Under the pieces are notes generated by a model. The model had not been told where the DNA came from and ran no database searches. It saw only the letters and a list, made by a program, of their open reading frames with translations. Of a DNA stretch of 50,880 bases, positions 25,613 to 33,803 are shown in pieces. Source of the DNA: Actinomycetales bacterium (GTDB lineage: Bacteria; Actinomycetota; Actinomycetes; Actinomycetales; Actinomycetaceae); the NCBI GenBank assembly GCA_015655375.1, contig JAATFD010000017.1:1-50880 (forward strand). Direction: 5' to 3'. A program made the translations under genes and the position numbers. Position 1 is the stretch's first letter, and each line of letters opens with the position of its first letter.

Positions 25613-27057
25613 TACTTCACTCTCCTAATCGGAATGATCGCGAGTGCCGAAAGAACAACCGCCACAATTGACATCGTGAATACGGAGCTATACCCGGATG
25701 TCAACACGACCAATTGTCCCGCAGCAACAGGGGCGATCATTTGCCCGATGTTTGAAGCCACGTTCACCACTCCAAGATCACGTCCAGATGCAGACTTGTC
25801 GGGCAGCACGTCGATCACTAATGCGACGTCGACCGCAATGTATATTCCATACGCTGCAGCAAAGATGACGTAGAACACGAAGAAAGCCGGAAGCGTTCGA
25901 ATCGACAAGGGAATTATGAGAACCGCGGCCATAATGAATGATGAGCCGATAACGAACGGTTTTCTCTTTCCAACTTTGTCCGACAGCTTTCCCGCAAATA
26001 GCAACATAACAAGTTGACCTGGCAGAGACGCTACAGAAAGCACAGATACAGTAGTGTTCGCCGCAGATGCGGACAGCGCTGGTTGCAAATGCGATTGCAA
26101 GATGTAGAGTGTGAACTGTGTCACTCCCGTATATCCAAAATACATCATGAATCGCGCAATCCAGACCCAGCGGAAGTCTCGATCTTTGAGCGCCGTTCCG
26201 AATCCGCGAATGAATTCTTTCCAGCTAAAAGGCTCCAGTCTCAAGTCCTTTGAGGAGCGATCCTTAGCTAGGGTGACAAATAGCAGCGCCCCAACGACAA
26301 CTGCGAACACGAAGATAAAATACGTGTTGAGGCCAAGCTTGTTGAAAACGAGCCCCGAGACTAGCATGCCACTTGCAAACCCTGCGGTCATTCCAATACC
26401 GGAGATCCCGGAAACCATTCCGACACGGTTCTCTGGCACCCGGTCCGCCACCGTGGTGCTCAACGGCGCCTGCATAAAGTTGAGCGAAATCTGGCTTACG
26501 GTCCAGAACAGCGTGAGCATCGCGATGGTATTCGAATACCGTAGAGCGATCATGAACACTCCACCGAGAACACCACCAAGCACGATCCAGAAGGCACGCC
26601 GCCCCGACTTCGAGCGCCAACGGTCAGAGAGGACGCCAACGATTGGCTGAGCGAACAGAGTGAAGAAGGACCCAATTCCCATCATCAAGGAGATGGCGGA
26701 CGCGCGGGACGCTTCATATTTTCCAAGAAGGTCAATCAGCCCTTGCTGTTCCGCTGTCGCAGTTGCTGTCCCCGCCTTGACCTGATTGTTCAGATCGGTC
26801 AATTGGGCGAGATCGTTGACGGTACTGATTGTCGTGTCGCTGAAATAGTGTCTGAACTCAACGGTCTGAACAGAATTCGGAAGCAGAACACCCGACATTG
26901 CCGCATAGCACGCGAACAAGAACACGCTGGCGATCGCCAGCGAAATCAGGTATTGATAATAGGGACGGCCACCGAGGTACTTCATTGACGTACCCGGCTG
27001 CGTCGGTTCGCCGATCTCTGGATTCTTCACTGTCGAAGAAACTTGCTTAGTCAACAA
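25612..27057 (-). CDS. MFS transporter, sugar-type (GPH/SLC45-like)
   Basis: 481 residues, about 12 membrane segments. A motif-A-like loop GVLSDRWRSKSGRR follows the early helices, and a second, GKLSDKVGKRKPFV, appears in the C-terminal half. Both fit MFS transporters of sugars and glycosides. A soluble loop of about 60 residues between the first two helices (VQTVEFRHYFSDTTISTVND...) is unusual and faces outside, where it could bind ligand. It is the first gene of a three-gene operon (transporter, nucleoside-hydrolase-like, esterase) with its own strong promoter. It is AT-rich like its partners, which indicates joint transfer. The substrate is unknown; an acylated sugar conjugate is my inference. 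Confidence 0.88.
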   Translation of the reverse strand: MLTKQVSSTVKNPEIGEPTQPGTSMKYLGGRPYYQYLISLAIASVFLFACYAAMSGVLLPNSVQTVEFRHYFSDTTISTVNDLAQLTDLNNQVKAGTATATAEQQGLIDLLGKYEASRASAISLMMGIGSFFTLFAQPIVGVLSDRWRSKSGRRAFWIVLGGVLGGVFMIALRYSNTIAMLTLFWTVSQISLNFMQAPLSTTVADRVPENRVGMVSGISGIGMTAGFASGMLVSGLVFNKLGLNTYFIFVFAVVVGALLFVTLAKDRSSKDLRLEPFSWKEFIRGFGTALKDRDFRWVWIARFMMYFGYTGVTQFTLYILQSHLQPALSASAANTTVSVLSVASLPGQLVMLLFAGKLSDKVGKRKPFVIGSSFIMAAVLIIPLSIRTLPAFFVFYVIFAAAYGIYIAVDVALVIDVLPDKSASGRDLGVVNVASNIGQMIAPVAAGQLVVLTSGYSSVFTMSIVAVVLSALAIIPIRRVK

Positions 27058-27097
27058 ACTCTCCCTCGTTGGAGACGACGAGCTGCTATGCCCGAGG

Positions 27098-27151
27098 TGC
27101 GATTATTTATTCACCTATGGATAGGTTAGTCCTTCGTGGGCGAATATGCAA
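27098..27151 (-). promoter_or_regulatory. Promoter and operators of the transporter operon
   Basis: On the minus strand TTGCAT (27151-27146) and TAACCT (27128-27123) are 17 bases apart. A perfect repeat ACCTAT-GG-ATAGGT (27113-27126) overlaps the -10 element. Just downstream TGAATAAATAATCGCA (27113-27098) resembles the sites before the kinase and isomerase genes. Confidence 0.65.
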
Positions 27152-27251
27152 CGAGTTTCGGTAGATATGCACCTTCTGGCACACCAGGTCATGCGCTCCT
27201 CGGGCACCTGTCGCTGGAGAGGCGTCTCGGGCACGCGATGACTGGTGCTGC

Positions 27252-27677
27252 TTGCGGTGGCCCAGAAGGGTCATCATGGGTCCACCACTCAACTGTCCCG
27301 AGGCTAGGTACGCAAGATGTCCGTGTCCCGTTCTTCCCCGTCGCGTCCAGCGAAGGATCCGCACGAGTGCGATTCGACCTCGAAGCGGATCGCTCACAGA
27401 TGTCTCGAAGACAGCTCTCCACCATCTCATTGACGCCGAGGCGACCGCCATTGTTCGTGATGAACCGCGTACTAGCGCACCACAACGCGACGGGAAGCGC
27501 CCCCAGACGATCGAGGCTCCCGCTGGACGGCTCGGTCCTGATACTCCATGTCCGCGGAGGAGCTCGTTCTTCTCCGCTGTGTTGGACCCGCGCAGGCCAG
27601 CCGACACGACCTTGTGGTCCATCATCGCGTGCCTGGCAGGGCCCTCGGACGAAGAGCGGACCCGTCGGGTCCCTTGA
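27252..27677 (+). pseudogene. Decayed IS256-family transposase, N-terminal fragment
   Basis: One frame carries an IS256/mutator-type stretch: LTDVSKTALHHLIDAEATA, then QRDGKRPQTIEAPAG and FFSAVLDPRRPADTTLWSII. These align in order with the family's LIEAEAxAxIGA, QRNGxRxKTxSTxAG and FFPxLLEPRRRxDxALxAVI regions. Small gaps are visible: the IGAxRYER step is shortened and the IPKxRxG stretch is degraded. The frame stops at 27677, before the STRKVDDL region and all catalytic DDE residues, so only about residues 30-135 of roughly 400 survive. No terminal inverted repeats were found. It marks an old insertion at the edge of the AT-rich transporter block. I see no other gene between 27060 and 27850. 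Confidence 0.6.
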
Positions 27678-27851
27678 CACCGCCCTCCTCCACATCCACC
27701 AGAGAGGCAGGCCTCCAACGTAATGGTTTGATCCGCAAGAGGCGCCCTTCTCTCGGGCAGAATCGCAGAACGACAGGAGATCGAAGACGGACAATCCCCT
27801 CGCGAGGGCATCGACATCCCGGCGAGCGGATTCGACGTATCTGTCAGTTCC

Positions 27852-28862
27852 TCAGTCCTTCTGGTCGTGCAGCTTCCGAGCAGTGTCCAGATCGGTGACC
27901 AGCACAGTCGCCCACCCACCGCGCACCAGCCCGAGAAGCGCGTTGTACTTCCGTTCCCCACCTGCCACGGCAATCCGACGCGGAACCTCACGCAGCAGCT
28001 GCGCTCCGATGGCAATGACCCGCGAGGAGAGCGGCGCTTCGATCTGACCGCCCATCTCATCGAAGAAGCTCAAGCAGATGTCGCCGACCGCACTGTATTT
28101 GCGCAGCTCAGCACGATCACCATCACTGATGACGTTGCCCGATTCCCTCAGCAAGGGTGAGGGCTCGACAGAGCCGATCCCCGCCAAAAGGACCGTCAGG
28201 TCGGCCCACTGATCGGTGATCGAGGAAACGACGGAGTCTTCCAACAGTGTCTCGCGCGCAGCATTGCCGCCCACGACCGCCGGTGCGGGAAGGAAGACCG
28301 GATCAGCGCCCGTCGAGCTTGCCAGACGCGAAATCAACCGTGTTGCGCTGACTTGTACCTTGGGGTTCCCGAGGCCGCCCACCACCTGAATGATGCGATC
28401 GGCGACCTGTGACTTGAACGGTCGCAGACTGTCCACAGCAGCAAGCAGCGTCTCCGACCAAGAGGAGATCCCGATCGTGTCCCCACCGGTCAACGTCGCT
28501 TCGAGATACGTTGCGGCGGCAGCGCCCAATGAGGGCACAACATCCTGAAGGCCCATCGTGTCAACGACAACGACCTCAGAGAGCCCATAGCGTTTCTGCA
28601 GAGCCTCCTCCAGATCTGTGTAGACACCGGCAGGCAGCGTCACAGTCGTGCGAACGACGCCCAGGTCCGAAGCCCGCTTGAGCAAGCGGGAGACGCGTGG
28701 CTGCGAGATGTGCAGATCGGAGGCAATCTCCGCCTGACGAAGCCCTTGTTCGTGGTAGAGGCGCGCGACCTTCGTCATCAGACGCAGCTGATCGTCACTG
28801 CCCGGCCCGAGACGGGACCACCCCGATCCAGACATGCCCGCCATCGACTTCTCCTCCGTCAT
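27852..28862 (-). CDS. SorC/DeoR-type sugar-binding regulator of the sugar island
   Basis: 336 residues from an ATG at 28862 (AAGGAG nine bases upstream; an ATG six codons later also has a good site). The helix-turn-helix reads VARLYHEQGLRQAEIASDLHISQPRVSRLLKRASDLGVV. The effector domain (PF04198) follows with GISSWSETLLAAVDSL, VVGGLGNPKVQVSATRL, LAGIGSVEPSPLLRESGNV and the closing VAGGERKYNALLGLVRGGWATVLVTD. It lies 83 bases after the transketolase genes on the same strand and has a palindrome upstream. It is the natural candidate to read the TGAATA motifs at the three local promoters, with a phosphorylated pathway intermediate as ligand. That assignment is inference from position. Confidence 0.9.
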   Translation of the reverse strand: MTEEKSMAGMSGSGWSRLGPGSDDQLRLMTKVARLYHEQGLRQAEIASDLHISQPRVSRLLKRASDLGVVRTTVTLPAGVYTDLEEALQKRYGLSEVVVVDTMGLQDVVPSLGAAAATYLEATLTGGDTIGISSWSETLLAAVDSLRPFKSQVADRIIQVVGGLGNPKVQVSATRLISRLASSTGADPVFLPAPAVVGGNAARETLLEDSVVSSITDQWADLTVLLAGIGSVEPSPLLRESGNVISDGDRAELRKYSAVGDICLSFFDEMGGQIEAPLSSRVIAIGAQLLREVPRRIAVAGGERKYNALLGLVRGGWATVLVTDLDTARKLHDQKD

Positions 28863-28915
28863 GCCCTGCGACTCCTTGGGGGCTCAACGAGGTCGAGCGA
28901 ATGGATGGGCACTCC

Positions 28916-28925
28916 ACGATATCGT
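28916..28925. promoter_or_regulatory. Palindrome upstream of the island regulator gene
   Basis: ACGATATCGT is a perfect 10-base palindrome 54 bases upstream of the regulator start. On the minus strand it overlaps a possible -10 element TACGAT (28926-28921). It may be an autoregulatory site or part of an internal promoter. Confidence 0.35.
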
Positions 28926-28945
28926 AACCGCGCCCGCTGCCCGCG

Positions 28946-29884
28946 TCAGTCGGCCAGGGTCCTCGCCCTCGCCGCAATGGCCTCGGGCGTGATCCCGAAA
29001 TGCTCGAAAAGCCAGTCGACCGAGCCCGTCGGAGCAAACTCGTCACCGACCCCGACCATCTCGACGCGCGTCGGATGCTCCCGGACGACAACCTCGGCGA
29101 CGGCGCCTCCCAGCCCGCCGACGACAGCCTCCTCGACGGTCACGATGCCACGCGTCTCTCTCGCCGCCCGCACGACCGCGTCCTCGTCGAGGGGCTTGAT
29201 CGAGGGCATCGAGATCACACGTGCGCCGATCCCCTCTCCCGCCAGGATGTCAGCAGTCCGGAGGGCAAGAATGACCGTCGTCCCCGTGGCGATCACCGTG
29301 ACATCCTCACCCTCACGCAGCTGAGTGGAGACCCCGGGAACGAACGTGTAGTCGCCCTCGTGGATCTCAGGGATCTTCATGCGCGCAATGCGGATGTAGA
29401 CCGGTCCGTCGTATTCGGCGGCCCATCGGATCACCTGCTCGGTTTCCTTAGGGCCGGACGGGCTGAGCACGGTCAGGCCCGCGATCTCGCGCATCCAAGC
29501 CAGGTCCTCCAGCGAGTGGTGCGTTGCCCCGAGCTCTCCGTAAGCCATCCCCGGTGACTGGGCAATGAGCTTGATGTTCGCCTCCGTGTAGCCGGCGTCG
29601 ATCTTCACCTGCTCCATCGCGCGGGCCGACAGAAAGGATCCGGCGCAGGAAACGAAGGGGATGTACCCGCCGTTGGCGAGCCCGGCGCCGACGCCCACCA
29701 TATCCTGCTCAGCAATGCCGACGTTGATCGTCCGGTCGGGGAACCGGGCCTCGAAGTCGTTGAGCTTGGAGGAACCGACCGAATCATTGACCACGGCCAC
29801 GATCCGCGGGTCATTCTCAGCCAGGTCACTCAAGGACTCGGCCCACGTGGTCCGGCAATCGAACAGTTCTGCGGCCTCAGTCAT
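28946..29884 (-). CDS. Transketolase, C-terminal subunit (pyrimidine-binding and C domains)
   Basis: 312 residues starting on an ATGA overlap with the N-terminal subunit gene. It has the pyrimidine-binding domain of transketolases: VVNDSVGSSKLNDFEARFPDRTINVGIAEQDMVGVGAGLA, where the Glu of AEQDM activates the thiamine cofactor, then SPGMAYGELGATHHSLEDLAWMR. The C-terminal domain (VTVIATGTTVILALRTAD; GIVTVEEAVVGGLGGAVAE) follows. Split transketolases of this size are used in dedicated catabolic operons rather than the pentose phosphate core. In the known D-apiose route such a pair cleaves apulose 4-phosphate; here the acceptor and donor are unknown. Confidence 0.9.
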   Translation of the reverse strand: MTEAAELFDCRTTWAESLSDLAENDPRIVAVVNDSVGSSKLNDFEARFPDRTINVGIAEQDMVGVGAGLANGGYIPFVSCAGSFLSARAMEQVKIDAGYTEANIKLIAQSPGMAYGELGATHHSLEDLAWMREIAGLTVLSPSGPKETEQVIRWAAEYDGPVYIRIARMKIPEIHEGDYTFVPGVSTQLREGEDVTVIATGTTVILALRTADILAGEGIGARVISMPSIKPLDEDAVVRAARETRGIVTVEEAVVGGLGGAVAEVVVREHPTRVEMVGVGDEFAPTGSVDWLFEHFGITPEAIAARARTLAD

Positions 29885-30828
29885 CGGCCACTCCCTCCGT
29901 CGAGCTCAGCTAAGGCTTGGGCCACATGAGCCTCGTCCGGGATCTTGTGGTGCCAGGCGACCTGGTCACGCATGTAGGAGACCGGATACCCCTTGTGCGT
30001 GTCCGCGATGATCGCCGTCGGGCGACCAGCGATGGAGGGAACCGAACCGAAGGCGTCGAGCAATTGCCCGTAATCATGCCCGTTGATCGACAGGACCTCC
30101 CACCCGAAGGCGCGAAGCTTGTCTCCCAGAGGTTCGAGTTCATTGGTCTCGGCGACCGAGGCTCCCTGCTGAAGCCGATTGCGATCAATGAATGCACAGA
30201 GGTTCGCCAAGTGCCGATTGCCTGCGGTCATGAAGGCTTCCCAGTTGGATCCTTCTTGCAGTTCCCCGTCGCCCAGGAGGACGAACGTGCGCCGAGGTGA
30301 ATGCGACAGCGTACCCGAGATGGCCACTCCCACGGCGACGGGAAGTCCGTGTCCGAGGGGACCTGTGCTTGCTTCGACAGCTGTCACCTTGCGACGCGAC
30401 GGATGACCGTTGAGCATCGAGCCGCCCCTCGCGAAAGACCGCAGGACAATCGGATCGAGGTAGCCACCGACGGCCAGCGTCGTGTAAAGCGCATTGGCCG
30501 TGTGTCCCTTCGACAGGATCAATCGGTCGCGCTCCGGGTCCTGCGCCTCGACCTGCTCGGGGCTGATGTTCATCACCGCGAGGTAGAGCGTCACGAGCGC
30601 GTCGGTGATCGAGTACTCGCCCCCGACATGACCGAGGTTCGCCTCGTGGATCGTCTGGATTCCGCGACGGCGTACTTCGGTCGCCGCCCGTCTGAGATGA
30701 GCGATCGCCGCGGCTCGGTTCGAACCTGGCGGCACGGGCCCGAGCACCTCGATCTCGCGGTCGGGCGGCGGAAGCAGCTCGAGATCCCCCGGGTCGTGGA
30801 CGAGTCCGAACGGTGGGACATATGTCAT
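29881..30828 (-). CDS. Transketolase, N-terminal subunit (TPP-binding)
   Basis: 315 residues; the start overlaps the isomerase stop by one base (TGATG). The thiamine diphosphate-binding motif runs LLGDGELQEGSNWEAFMTAGNRHLANLCAFIDRNRLQQ with the GDG and N ligands for Mg2+. HVGGEYSITDALVTLYLAVM, LSKGHTANALYTTLA and GPLGHGLPVAVGVAIS are further conserved transketolase blocks. It pairs with the next gene to make one complete active site between subunits. A first 35-residue segment rich in Pro (FGLVHDPGDLELLPPPDRE) precedes the fold and is not typical. It acts in the cytosol on a ketose phosphate produced by the isomerase and kinase. Confidence 0.9.
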   Translation of the reverse strand: MTYVPPFGLVHDPGDLELLPPPDREIEVLGPVPPGSNRAAAIAHLRRAATEVRRRGIQTIHEANLGHVGGEYSITDALVTLYLAVMNISPEQVEAQDPERDRLILSKGHTANALYTTLAVGGYLDPIVLRSFARGGSMLNGHPSRRKVTAVEASTGPLGHGLPVAVGVAISGTLSHSPRRTFVLLGDGELQEGSNWEAFMTAGNRHLANLCAFIDRNRLQQGASVAETNELEPLGDKLRAFGWEVLSINGHDYGQLLDAFGSVPSIAGRPTAIIADTHKGYPVSYMRDQVAWHHKIPDEAHVAQALAELDGGSGR

Positions 30829-31832
30829 CAGTGAGAACCCCCCATGGACGAAAGCAGCGCGTCCTGAACCAATCGTTGGGCGGCCATGGCATCCTGGCGC
30901 TCCTGAGCCTGGCGCAGACCCTCGACGTCGAGGGTGTCAAGCGCACGATGGAGTGCCTTGAGAAAGCGGATGGAGGTGTTCGCCGCATCCACCGGGTCCT
31001 CGCGGAATGGGAACTGGTCGAGCTGCCAGACACCGTGCCATCCGTTGAGCCGCAGCGTGTGGAAGAACTCGAAGATCTCCGTCATATGAACGGTGCCGAC
31101 GACGAGATCATCGTCCCATGCGCGCAGATTGTCGTTGACATCCATGCCGTAGAGCAAACCGTGGTCGATCAGCAGTTGGGCTGCATCAGCGGGAGACTCT
31201 CCTCCGTAGAGGGAATGCCCGAAATCGAGGAGCACACCGATGTTGTCGAGCCCGATCTCCTGGATGCCAAGAATGGAACGCGCTGCCGAGTCCCACGTCA
31301 TCTTCACGCGCGGTTCACGAGGCTTGTATTCGATCGCGAACTTGCGATCGGGATGCGCCGAGGCCAACTCCTTCATGCCCTCTTTGGCCAACTTCCACAG
31401 ATCCCCGTGATTGACCTGGAAGGGGTAGTCCCACCCGTCCTGACCCGGCCAGATCTTCGTGTAATGCGCGCCAAGCTCGGCGGCCGCCTCGGTCGCCGCA
31501 TGCATCCGGTCGAGCGCCGAAATACGCAGCTTCGGATCTGGATTGGTGAAAGCGCCTTTGCGCCACTCCCGCATATAGATGTCGGGCGTCACGCCGATCG
31601 CCTTGAGGCTCGAAGCTTTGAGAGCATCCTTGACCTCCGAAGTCGAGACCCCGTCGGTGAAGGGAAAATTCAGATCAACATAATGAAGGTCGTCGACCTC
31701 GGCTGCTAGCGCGATCTGAGCCAGCGTCCCCTTTTCTGCCCCATAGCCGTCGGTCGCGTAGCGATCGATATAGCTGGCAAAGTGCCACAGCCCGGCCCCG
31801 AACTCGGGCATCGTCGTTGATGTCATCCCCAT
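30828..31832 (-). CDS. Xylose-isomerase-like TIM-barrel sugar isomerase
   Basis: 334 residues from an ATG at 31832 (AAAGGG seven bases upstream). It belongs to the PF01261 TIM-barrel group: metal ligands are visible in [13 protein letters not shown] (Glu), [14 protein letters not shown] (Asp/His) and [22 protein letters not shown] (Asp and His). The [13 protein letters not shown] stretch is more like non-classical xylose, rhamnose or apiose isomerases than XylA proper, which is longer. It would convert an aldose to a ketose in the cytosol. It is the first gene of an operon with both transketolase halves. Apiose, xylose and lyxose are all possible substrates; I cannot choose from sequence alone. 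Confidence 0.85.
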   Translation of the reverse strand: MGMTSTTMPEFGAGLWHFASYIDRYATDGYGAEKGTLAQIALAAEVDDLHYVDLNFPFTDGVSTSEVKDALKASSLKAIGVTPDIYMREWRKGAFTNPDPKLRISALDRMHAATEAAAELGAHYTKIWPGQDGWDYPFQVNHGDLWKLAKEGMKELASAHPDRKFAIEYKPREPRVKMTWDSAARSILGIQEIGLDNIGVLLDFGHSLYGGESPADAAQLLIDHGLLYGMDVNDNLRAWDDDLVVGTVHMTEIFEFFHTLRLNGWHGVWQLDQFPFREDPVDAANTSIRFLKALHRALDTLDVEGLRQAQERQDAMAAQRLVQDALLSSMGGSH

Positions 31833-31959
31833 GGTGCGCCCTTTCTCCGCGGCCGCCCCGTCCGGACAACGGCAGTGTTGATGACTGGCAGTGCCACGAC
31901 CCGCGAAACCCGAACGATCAGGGTCGCAGCAACCTGATACTCACAGAGACTATCGATCA

Positions 31960-32021
31960 TGAATATCTTCAGTCACTAATGAATATATGTTCAGCCTAGG
32001 GTCTCGTACTTACTCTGTCAA
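31960..32021 (-). promoter_or_regulatory. Promoter and paired operators of the isomerase-transketolase operon
   Basis: On the minus strand TTGACA (32021-32016) and TAGGCT (31998-31993) have a 17-base spacer. Directly downstream are two TGAA/TTCA inverted repeats: TGAATATATGTTCA (31980-31993) and TGAATATCTTCA (31960-31971), read on the plus strand. They lie where a repressor would block transcription. The 160 bases between here and the gene start at 32156 show only the -10 of the next gene. Confidence 0.7.
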
Positions 32022-32143
32022 GCCGCTCCGTCGACCGCTCACCTCCACCGTAACCACTCACCACAACGTCCTCGGTCCCCTTGCTCTTCCGACCCTCGCT
32101 GCGGCCACCACTCCGCCCGGACGGGACTTCCCCGCAGGCCGCC

Positions 32144-32149
32144 TATCCT
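32144..32149 (+). promoter_or_regulatory. -10 element of a probable leaderless transcript
   Basis: TATCCT ends six bases before the ATG at 32156, without a Shine-Dalgarno. The spacing is the same as for serC and the NYN gene. Confidence 0.5.
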
Positions 32150-32155
32150 TGATCC

Positions 32156-32902
32156 ATGCACGGCGACCGCGGACTCTTCGATCCTGACGACGACACGGAC
32201 GAAGAGAACACGATCACCCAACCGCCGCGGACTTCGGCCGACCAGGATGGGCTCTTCGACATCCCCGCCGGCGTGCGTCGCCCTCGTGCGCGGGTCGTCA
32301 TCCTCACCGGGCCGTCAGGATCGGGCAAGACATCGCTCACCACGCGAACCGGAATCACGTCTCTCTCCCTCGACCACTTCTACCGCGATGGTGACGAGAC
32401 CGGAATGCCGATGCTGCGCGAGGGCCTCGTCGATTGGGACGATCCGAGGTCCTGGAACGCCGACGACGCGATGCAGGCACTCCTCGACCTGTGCCGGACC
32501 GGGCAGACCGAGGTCCCCATCTATGACATCCCGACGAACCGGCGTACGGCCACACGTCGAATGGTTCTCGACGAGGACGTTCCTCTGTTCATTGCCGAGG
32601 GGATCTTCGCCGCAGAGCTCGTCCACCGCCTGGAGGACGAGGGCGTCCTCGCCGATGCCCTGTGCATCGCGCGCTCACCGCTGCGCAACATGTGGTTCCG
32701 CCTCCTGCGCGATATGGCCGAAGCTCGCAAGCCAGTGCCGGTGCTGCTCATGCGGGGCACGCGTCTGGCGCGCGAGGAACCAGCGAAGGTCGCCTATTGG
32801 ACCTCACGCGGATGCCGCCCGATCGGCTCGCTGGACGAGGCCGCCGCCGCCCTCGAAGCACTCGCACGGGCCGAACAACGCTCCCACGACTCCGGACTTT
32901 GA
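32156..32902 (+). CDS. Uridine-kinase-like P-loop protein
   Basis: 248 residues. A Walker A loop GPSGSGKTS occurs at residues 52-60 after a 45-residue acidic, disordered leader (DPDDDTDEENT). The rest follows the nucleoside-kinase pattern: SLDHFYRDGDETGMP, DWDDPRSWNADDAMQALLDL, IYDIPTNRRT, FIAEGIFAAELV, then a basic lid (RNMWFRLLRDMAEARKP). These match actinobacterial proteins annotated as uridine kinase or ATP-binding protein. The reaction may be ATP-dependent phosphorylation of uridine or cytidine, but this short branch lacks tested members. It is transcribed away from the sugar island and is probably unrelated to it. Confidence 0.8.
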   Translation: MHGDRGLFDPDDDTDEENTITQPPRTSADQDGLFDIPAGVRRPRARVVILTGPSGSGKTSLTTRTGITSLSLDHFYRDGDETGMPMLREGLVDWDDPRSWNADDAMQALLDLCRTGQTEVPIYDIPTNRRTATRRMVLDEDVPLFIAEGIFAAELVHRLEDEGVLADALCIARSPLRNMWFRLLRDMAEARKPVPVLLMRGTRLAREEPAKVAYWTSRGCRPIGSLDEAAAALEALARAEQRSHDSGL

Positions 32903-33014
32903 CTGCCGTTCTCTGCTCGTGAGGCACATCGAGAGCGGGGTCGGACCGCACATCCGACGGCGCCGGGGACGGGTCGCCCGTTCCCATCAACGATGGACGC
33001 CATCCGTCGGGCGG

Positions 33015-33803
33015 CTACAGAATCGGGGTCGCCCCGCCGTCGATCCGCACAGCTGTCCCCGTGATGTAGGCGGCAGGAAGGGATGCGAGGAACGCGACAA
33101 TCGCCCCGAACTCTGCGGGCGTGCCCAACCGGCTGGCCGGAATCGCCGCAACCGTATCCGCTCGAACCTGCCCGACCGAGATCGCCGCTGCCTGCGCGGT
33201 CGCGGCGTCAAGCTGGGCGATCCGGTCGGTCGCGATGCGGCCCGGCAGCACCAGGTTCACAGTCACCCCATCGGCGGCAACCTGGCAGCTCAGCAGTTTG
33301 AGCCACCCTGCCAATGCCGACCGGCCCATCGTCGACAGCGCCAACGTCGGGATCCCGACATCGACCGAGCTGGATCCCACGGCAACGATCCGGCCCCACT
33401 TCTGCTCGCGCATGTGTGGCAGAAACGCCTCCACAAGGGCGACATGCGGCACGACCAAGGCTCCGAGCGCGACCTCGACCTCGTCCGGTGTCACGTCGAG
33501 CGCGGTGGCGGGACGGGGTCCGGGACCATTGAGAACGAGGATGTCCGGTTCGCCGAGCTCACGGCGAACGTTCCCGACGATCTCCCGACGGCCCTCGGCG
33601 CTGAGCAGGTCCGCCGCGATCCCGATGGCGCGTCCTCCCGAGCCTCGGTTGATGCCATCGACGACCTCGTCAAGCCGTTGCATCCGACGTCCGACGAGGG
33701 CAACATCTGCGCCCTCGGCCGCGAGAGTTTCTGCACTGGCCCGCCCGAGTCCCGACGTCGACGCGCACACGAGAGCGATGCGCCCTCTGATCCCCAACTC
33801 CAT
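33015..33803 (-). CDS. SDR-family oxidoreductase lacking the Tyr-x3-Lys pair
   Basis: 262 residues from an ATG at 33803. The Rossmann fold is clear: ALVCASTSGLGRASAETLAAEGADVALVGRR, then LVLNGPGP for the NNAG-like strand, VAVGSSSVDVG with the catalytic Ser, VTVNLVLPGRIATDRI and the closing YITGTAVRIDGGA. Where classical SDRs have YxxxK this protein reads LALSTMGRSALAGWLK, so Tyr and Lys are replaced (Ser/Arg at the matching spots). A small SDR branch shares this change. It may act as a reductase by a different acid, or be a binding protein. Its substrate is unknown, and neighbours give no help. Confidence 0.87.
   Translation of the reverse strand: MELGIRGRIALVCASTSGLGRASAETLAAEGADVALVGRRMQRLDEVVDGINRGSGGRAIGIAADLLSAEGRREIVGNVRRELGEPDILVLNGPGPRPATALDVTPDEVEVALGALVVPHVALVEAFLPHMREQKWGRIVAVGSSSVDVGIPTLALSTMGRSALAGWLKLLSCQVAADGVTVNLVLPGRIATDRIAQLDAATAQAAAISVGQVRADTVAAIPASRLGTPAEFGAIVAFLASLPAAYITGTAVRIDGGATPIL

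Noticed and set aside
27107-28060. 317-residue minus-strand ORF across the transposase remnant and regulator gene
   Set aside because: Arg/Ser/Gly-rich composition and overlap with the SorC-type regulator frame mark it as a shadow; the plus-strand frame holds the transposase matches.
32940-32958. Small inverted repeat GTCGGA/TCCGAC between the kinase-like and SDR genes
   Set aside because: Only six base pairs with a 7-base loop and no T run; it may be a weak terminator, but chance is likely at this GC content.
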